Of a stretch of 9,026 nucleotides of DNA, positions 6,932-9,026 are shown in pieces. The stretch is taken from NCBI RefSeq assembly GCF_020024835.1, contig NZ_JAHHTD010000045.1, positions 1 to 9,026 of the forward strand, given 5' to 3'. The notes under the pieces are model-generated. The model saw only the letters and a list, made by a program, of their open reading frames with translations. It had not been told where the DNA came from and ran no database searches. Both the position numbers and the translations under genes were made by a program. Within the stretch, counting starts at the first letter, position 1. Every line of letters begins with the position of its first letter. Source of the DNA: Campylobacter sp. (lineage in GTDB: Bacteria; Campylobacterota; Campylobacteria; Campylobacterales; Campylobacteraceae).

Positions 6932-7342
6932 ATGGGAATTTTAGAGCAGTTAGAAAGAGATTATGAGCTTGAGGAAATTGAGCGTTTTTTATATTTTTTT
7001 AGAAGTCTTTGTGATATTTTAGAACCTTTAATCGTAAAACTTAGTAGCAGTAGTGAAAAATACAAAGAAGCTTTGAAAGATTTAGAACAAAATATCCACA
7101 ATGTTGTATGGGCAGCTAAAAGACTAAATCTTGAAGAGCTTGTAAATTTTGGCACTTTTTGTGAAGAAATCACAAAACAAGCTTTAAAATTTGAAGGTCC
7201 AGCTAGTGATGAATTTACAGATTGGATGCTTTTAATAAGTGATCAATTTGAAAAATATTGTTGTAGCTATGAAAATAATGATGCTGTTTTAGCAGTTTTT
7301 AATCCTTTAATTGCTAATGTTCCAGATAAAATTTCTAAATAA
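6932..7342 (+). CDS. Small helical protein resembling a histidine phosphotransfer (Hpt) domain
   Basis: A 136-residue, acidic, cytoplasmic protein predicted to be all helical, without signal or membrane segment. I do not recognise a named gene. The stretch I-H-N-V-V-W-A-A-K-R-L-N-L-E-E-L (55-70) lines up position by position with the Hpt signature H-x-L-K-G-x-A-x-x-L-G-L-E-E-L. His56 is at the phospho-acceptor place, Ala61/62, Leu65 and Leu67-E-E-L match, but Val59 and Trp60 replace the usual Lys-Gly. The flanking helices (F22xxLCDILEPL before; FGTFCEEITKQALKF, DWMLLISDQFEKY after) fit a four-helix bundle. It may be a divergent Hpt or a non-phosphorylated relative; this is inference. There is no good Shine-Dalgarno before ATG 6932, and an out-of-frame ATG at 6922 is unlikely. 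The stop is one base from the tmRNA 5' end. Confidence 0.8.
   Translation: MGILEQLERDYELEEIERFLYFFRSLCDILEPLIVKLSSSSEKYKEALKDLEQNIHNVVWAAKRLNLEELVNFGTFCEEITKQALKFEGPASDEFTDWMLLISDQFEKYCCSYENNDAVLAVFNPLIANVPDKISK
7327..7332 (+). promoter_or_regulatory. Probable ssrA -10 inside the preceding coding sequence
   Basis: TAAAAT lies in the last codons of the Hpt-like gene, preceded by T-rich blocks (GTTTTTAAT, CCTTTAATT). Start of transcription would fall near 7339-7341, just ahead of the mature tmRNA end at 7344. Because there is only one base between stop codon and tmRNA, any dedicated ssrA promoter must lie within the coding sequence; this is the best match. Confidence 0.45.
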
Positions 7343-7343
7343 T

Positions 7344-7703
7344 GGGGACGACTTGGCTTCGACAGGAGTAGAGTGGCCTTGGTGGCATGTCGCTTTAAGC
7401 AAAGCGTAAAAAGCTTAAAATTAAAATTAAACGCAAACAACGTTAAATTTGCTCCTGCTTACGCTAAAGTTGCGTAAGTTCAGTTGAGCCTGAATTTTAG
7501 ATGATACTATCTAGTTTAAAATTTAGTCATCTTTGATAGTGTAGATTAAAAAGTGACAATTTTTAATCGAAATTAAAGTCTTAGTCTAGCTTGAAATTTT
7601 GGAAGGTGAGTTTAGCTAGATGAAATTTTCACCTTTGCTAAACATGTAGATACTGCGGTTGTTTTATTTTTGGACAGGGGTTCAATTCCCCTCGTCTCCA
7701 CCA
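7344..7703 (+). ncRNA. ssrA: tmRNA (10Sa RNA), trans-translation ribosome rescue
   Basis: A one-piece tmRNA of 360 nt. The tRNA-like part is complete: the 5' strand GGGGACG (7344-7350) pairs with CGTCTCC (7693-7699) as a 7-bp acceptor stem with one G-U. The T arm is AGGGG-TTCAATT-CCCCT (7676-7692). A73 and CCA (7701-7703) are encoded in the DNA. The conserved start GGGGACGACTTGGCTTCGAC follows the family. The mRNA-like part resumes at GCA 7433 and encodes ANNVKFAPAYAKVA, ending with TAA (7475-7477). Charged with alanine by AlaRS and delivered with SmpB and EF-Tu, it frees ribosomes stalled on broken mRNAs and tags the product for proteolysis. The 5' end needs RNase P trimming whether transcription comes from its own promoter or from the upstream gene. 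The 3' tRNA-like end is a well-known integration site for mobile elements. Confidence 0.98.
7433..7477 (+). other. tmRNA-encoded proteolysis tag reading frame
   Basis: Fourteen codons from the resume codon GCA to TAA encode ANNVKFAPAYAKVA. The body is the Campylobacter tag as I recall it from C. jejuni (ANNVKFAPAYAKAA), but the penultimate residue is valine (GTT, 7469-7471) instead of alanine. The C-terminal residues are the ones read by ClpXP-type proteases. Confidence 0.93.
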
Positions 7704-7745
7704 AATTTTAAGTTTATGTATCGATTTATTAGAATTTAATATTTT

Positions 7746-7756
7746 TATAATATAAT
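7746..7756 (+). promoter_or_regulatory. Tandem TATAAT promoter upstream of a candidate small RNA
   Basis: Two overlapping perfect -10 hexamers, 7746-7751 and 7751-7756, lie 43-53 bases past the end of the tmRNA, preceded by T-rich sequence. They point into the gap before the convergent DUF3800 gene. Transcription from the second would start near 7763, at the beginning of the structured segment. No protein-coding frame follows on this strand, which suggests an RNA gene. AT-rich DNA gives chance TATAAT matches, so this is moderate. Confidence 0.5.
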
Positions 7757-7762
7757 CTCATC

Positions 7763-7826
7763 AAAGGTTCCTTGCTACTGATAAGACTTCAAGGAAGGCT
7801 TCTTTTTAGATAGGTAGTGAGGTCTT
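7763..7826 (+). ncRNA. Candidate small pseudoknot RNA next to the DUF3800 gene
   Basis: The segment can form an H-type pseudoknot. Stem 1 is TTCCTTG (7768-7774) with CAAGGAA (7790-7796), seven perfect pairs. Stem 2 pairs AAGACTT (7783-7789), in the loop of stem 1, with AGGTCTT (7820-7826), seven pairs with one G-U. The stems are directly adjacent (7789/7790), allowing coaxial stacking. Loop 1 is 8 bases and loop 3 is 23 bases. On the minus strand the G-U pair becomes A-C, so the plus strand is favoured. A tandem TATAAT sits just upstream, and the last paired base touches the DUF3800 stop codon (7827-7829). A third possible pairing is CTACT (7775-7779) with GGTAG (7813-7817). I recall that candidate structured RNAs named 'DUF3800 motifs' have been described beside such genes; whether this belongs to one of them I cannot tell. 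The fold is seen by eye only. Confidence 0.5.
7764..7807 (+). terminator. Alternative reading: intrinsic terminator for ssrA or the small RNA
   Basis: The same 7-bp stem (7768-7774/7790-7796) can be extended by AAG (7764-7766) with CTT (7799-7801) across a small internal loop, and is followed by TCTTTTT (7801-7807). That is a plausible plus-strand terminator. It is the first stem with a T tract after the tmRNA, 61 bases downstream of its 3' end. It competes with, or could be part of, the pseudoknot reading. Confidence 0.4.
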
Positions 7827-8810
7827 TCAATAATACTTTGTTATTCTTTCTTTCGTTACAATTTCTTCATCTAAAATATATTTTTTTATTTTTTCATAAA
7901 AATATGTATCATTTTTTTCATATTTTCTTTGTATAGCCCAATTGATGTAGTCAATAAGCTGTAAATTAACACTAGAGGCACTACAATGGTGAAAAATATC
8001 ATATCTTATATTTAATTTATTATTAGTTATATAAGTATTTACTCCATTTTTTATTGCTTTAATTTGGGTTTGTTTATTTTTTTGAACGGGTAAATTGTCT
8101 GTTATTACTATAAAGTTTTTTGATGTTTTAAGTTTTTCTAGTAGTTTTATGATTGCATAACTCAAATTTTCAGCGTAAAAATTAGATTTTTCTTTTATTT
8201 TTTCAGGCATGACTTTTGGTTTTTCTAATATATAAGAATAGATTTGTATATCATTGTCTTCAAATTTGGAGATTAGATTAAAAAGATGTTCTCTTATGTG
8301 CTTGTTATCTTCACATGCATGAAATTTCTCTATATCTAGTCTATTATTTAAAGGATTTAAGTTTCTTTCAAGTAAAGAATATCTATAAGATGAGATAGTT
8401 TCGTGTAATTTAAAAGGACGCTTTTTAACTAAAAAGCTAAACATGTAGTATTTAGAACCTTTTTCACTAAAATCCATATCTCCAGATTCATCTACGAAAA
8501 AATACAAAACATCTTCAAAAGATTCCAAAAATGACTTTTCATTAATTTTAAAATCTATATTCTCAACTTCATTAATATTATCAAAACTAATAAGATTTAA
8601 AATTTTTATAATTTCTCTACGAATATTTTTATCACAATTGTTAAAATCAAAAATGTATTTAGGGTTTACTTTAAAAGTTATCTTTTTCCATATTCCATCA
8701 AAGGAATACTCTAAATTTGTATCCTCTAGCTTATCTGCTATATCAAAGTATCTTTTTTGTTTTAGTAAATTTTGAATAAGTTTTATAGCTTTATTATCTG
8801 ATATATCCAT
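7827..8810 (-). CDS. DUF3800 domain protein, probable RNase H-like nuclease of unknown role
   Basis: A 327-residue soluble protein. From about residue 101 it carries the DUF3800 pattern: a hydrophobic strand ending in the signature YFFVDESGDMDFS (103-115), then a YYMFSFLV strand (121-128), ExFHA with His164 (161-165), a strand ending IVITDN with Asp238 (234-239), and near the end LQLIDYINWAIQRKYEKND (283-301) with Asp287. The spaced acidic residues D107, E108, D238 and D287 suggest an RNase H-like metal-dependent active site; this is family-based inference and no activity is established. The first 100 or so residues are not part of that domain and I do not recognise them. Members are patchily distributed, often in accessory or defence-rich regions. 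The gene faces the tmRNA, its stop abuts the pseudoknot segment, and a TTGTAA-17-TATAAT promoter lies upstream. It is complete and unbroken. Ribosome binding would rely on an A-rich AAAGAT stretch. Confidence 0.85.
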   Translation of the reverse strand: MDISDNKAIKLIQNLLKQKRYFDIADKLEDTNLEYSFDGIWKKITFKVNPKYIFDFNNCDKNIRREIIKILNLISFDNINEVENIDFKINEKSFLESFEDVLYFFVDESGDMDFSEKGSKYYMFSFLVKKRPFKLHETISSYRYSLLERNLNPLNNRLDIEKFHACEDNKHIREHLFNLISKFEDNDIQIYSYILEKPKVMPEKIKEKSNFYAENLSYAIIKLLEKLKTSKNFIVITDNLPVQKNKQTQIKAIKNGVNTYITNNKLNIRYDIFHHCSASSVNLQLIDYINWAIQRKYEKNDTYFYEKIKKYILDEEIVTKERITKYY

Positions 8811-8839
8811 GTTTTATCTTTTTTTGAAAATAAAAGTAT

Positions 8840-8868
8840 ATTATATTTGATTCTAATTTAAATTACAA
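8840..8868 (-). promoter_or_regulatory. Promoter of the DUF3800 gene
   Basis: On the minus strand TTGTAA (8863-8868) and a perfect TATAAT (8840-8845) are separated by exactly 17 bases, the sigma-70 ideal. The predicted start near 8833 leaves a leader of about 23 bases before the ATG at 8810. A recognisable -35 is unusual for Campylobacter and makes this the most complete-looking promoter in the window. Confidence 0.6.
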
Positions 8869-8892
8869 TATAAAGCCCAATATAAGCATTTT

Positions 8893-8943
8893 CTTAGTAT
8901 TTTAAAAAGTTCTTTTTGTTATTATTTTGAAAAAAATACTAAG
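8893..8943. repeat. 11-bp inverted repeat overlapping the ribosome-binding site of the last gene
   Basis: CTTAGTATTTT (8893-8903) and AAAATACTAAG (8933-8943) are perfect inverted copies 29 bases apart. The right arm overlaps the AAGG (8941-8944) Shine-Dalgarno of the gene starting at 8951. A TATTAT (8920-8925) that could be its -10 lies between the arms. If transcription starts between the arms the repeat is an operator flanking the promoter. If it starts upstream of the left arm, the RNA could fold and hide the ribosome-binding site. Confidence 0.6.
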
Positions 8944-8950
8944 GTATTCT

Positions 8951-9026
8951 ATGAATTTTTATGAAGAAATTAAAAAATATTTAAATAATAATCTTTTCAC
9001 AAATTATACTTTAGAAGTAGATTTTC
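8951..9026 (+). CDS. 5' end of an unidentified gene running out of the window
   Basis: Twenty-five codons are visible (MNFYEEIKKYLNNNLFTNYTLEVDF) and the frame is open at the edge. The start is supported by AAGG (8941-8944) six bases before the ATG. The fragment is lysine- and asparagine-rich, probably helical, with no signal peptide or membrane segment. It is too short to assign. It is divergent from the DUF3800 gene, sharing a 140-base regulatory gap with it. Confidence 0.6.
   Translation, partial: MNFYEEIKKYLNNNLFTNYTLEVDF

Noticed and set aside
6922..6966. Short 14-codon frame starting at ATG 6922, overlapping the Hpt-like gene start
   Set aside because: No Shine-Dalgarno, no recognisable leader-peptide character, and the +1 frame relation is easily chance.
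6961..7173. 70-codon open frame on the minus strand inside the Hpt-like gene
   Set aside because: Ser/Leu/Lys-rich antisense shadow with no promoter or ribosome-binding site.
7704..7745. Direct repeat of the tmRNA 3' end (att site) just downstream of ssrA
   Set aside because: No second copy of the T-arm/acceptor sequence is visible anywhere in the window.
7762..7840. CAAAG (7762-7766) pairing with CTTTG (7836-7840) to close the whole RNA segment
   Set aside because: Only five pairs, and the right arm lies inside the DUF3800 coding sequence; likely chance.

Overview
The window looks like chromosome from a thermotolerant Campylobacter. The DNA is very AT-rich with A/T-ending codons. The proteins (RuvB next to an AI-2E family protein, MlaC next to an RND protein, RdgB, an MFS exporter) match gene pairs I recall from C. 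jejuni. The tmRNA encodes a Campylobacter-type tag. In C. jejuni, as I recall it, the mlaC-to-MFS block and the ruvB-amaA block are not directly joined. A relative such as the C. lari group is therefore possible, but I cannot settle the species from the sequence.

Left part (1-4652): the 3' end of mlaC overlaps by one base a large RND/MMPL-type membrane transporter, which suggests a lipid-trafficking operon at the cell envelope. It converges on rdgB (house-cleaning ITP/XTP/dITP pyrophosphatase). rdgB is divergent from an MFS exporter with a YajR-like C-terminal domain. Middle (4661-6704, minus strand): ruvB (Holliday junction branch-migration motor) runs into an AI-2E family permease (amaA), translationally overlapping. 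The MFS and amaA genes end tail to tail over a shared hairpin.

Right part: a 227-bp divergent spacer carries a 36-bp near-perfect palindrome. It is followed by a small all-helical protein with the outline of a histidine phosphotransfer domain but an altered motif. One base after its stop lies the tmRNA gene ssrA (7344-7703), whose probable promoter sits inside the preceding coding sequence. The tag reads ANNVKFAPAYAKVA.

Beyond the tmRNA, a common integration site for mobile elements, the content looks accessory. There is a DUF3800 protein (probable RNase H-like nuclease of unknown role) on the minus strand and the first 25 codons of an unidentified gene on the plus strand. The most interesting object lies in the gap between ssrA and the DUF3800 gene. 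It is a plus-strand segment of about 64 bases with a tandem TATAAT promoter that can fold into a compact H-type pseudoknot (two 7-bp stems with no base between them) ending exactly at the DUF3800 stop codon. A DUF3800 protein paired with a small structured RNA is the best candidate here for an undescribed RNA-protein system. No transposase, integrase or CRISPR array is visible.
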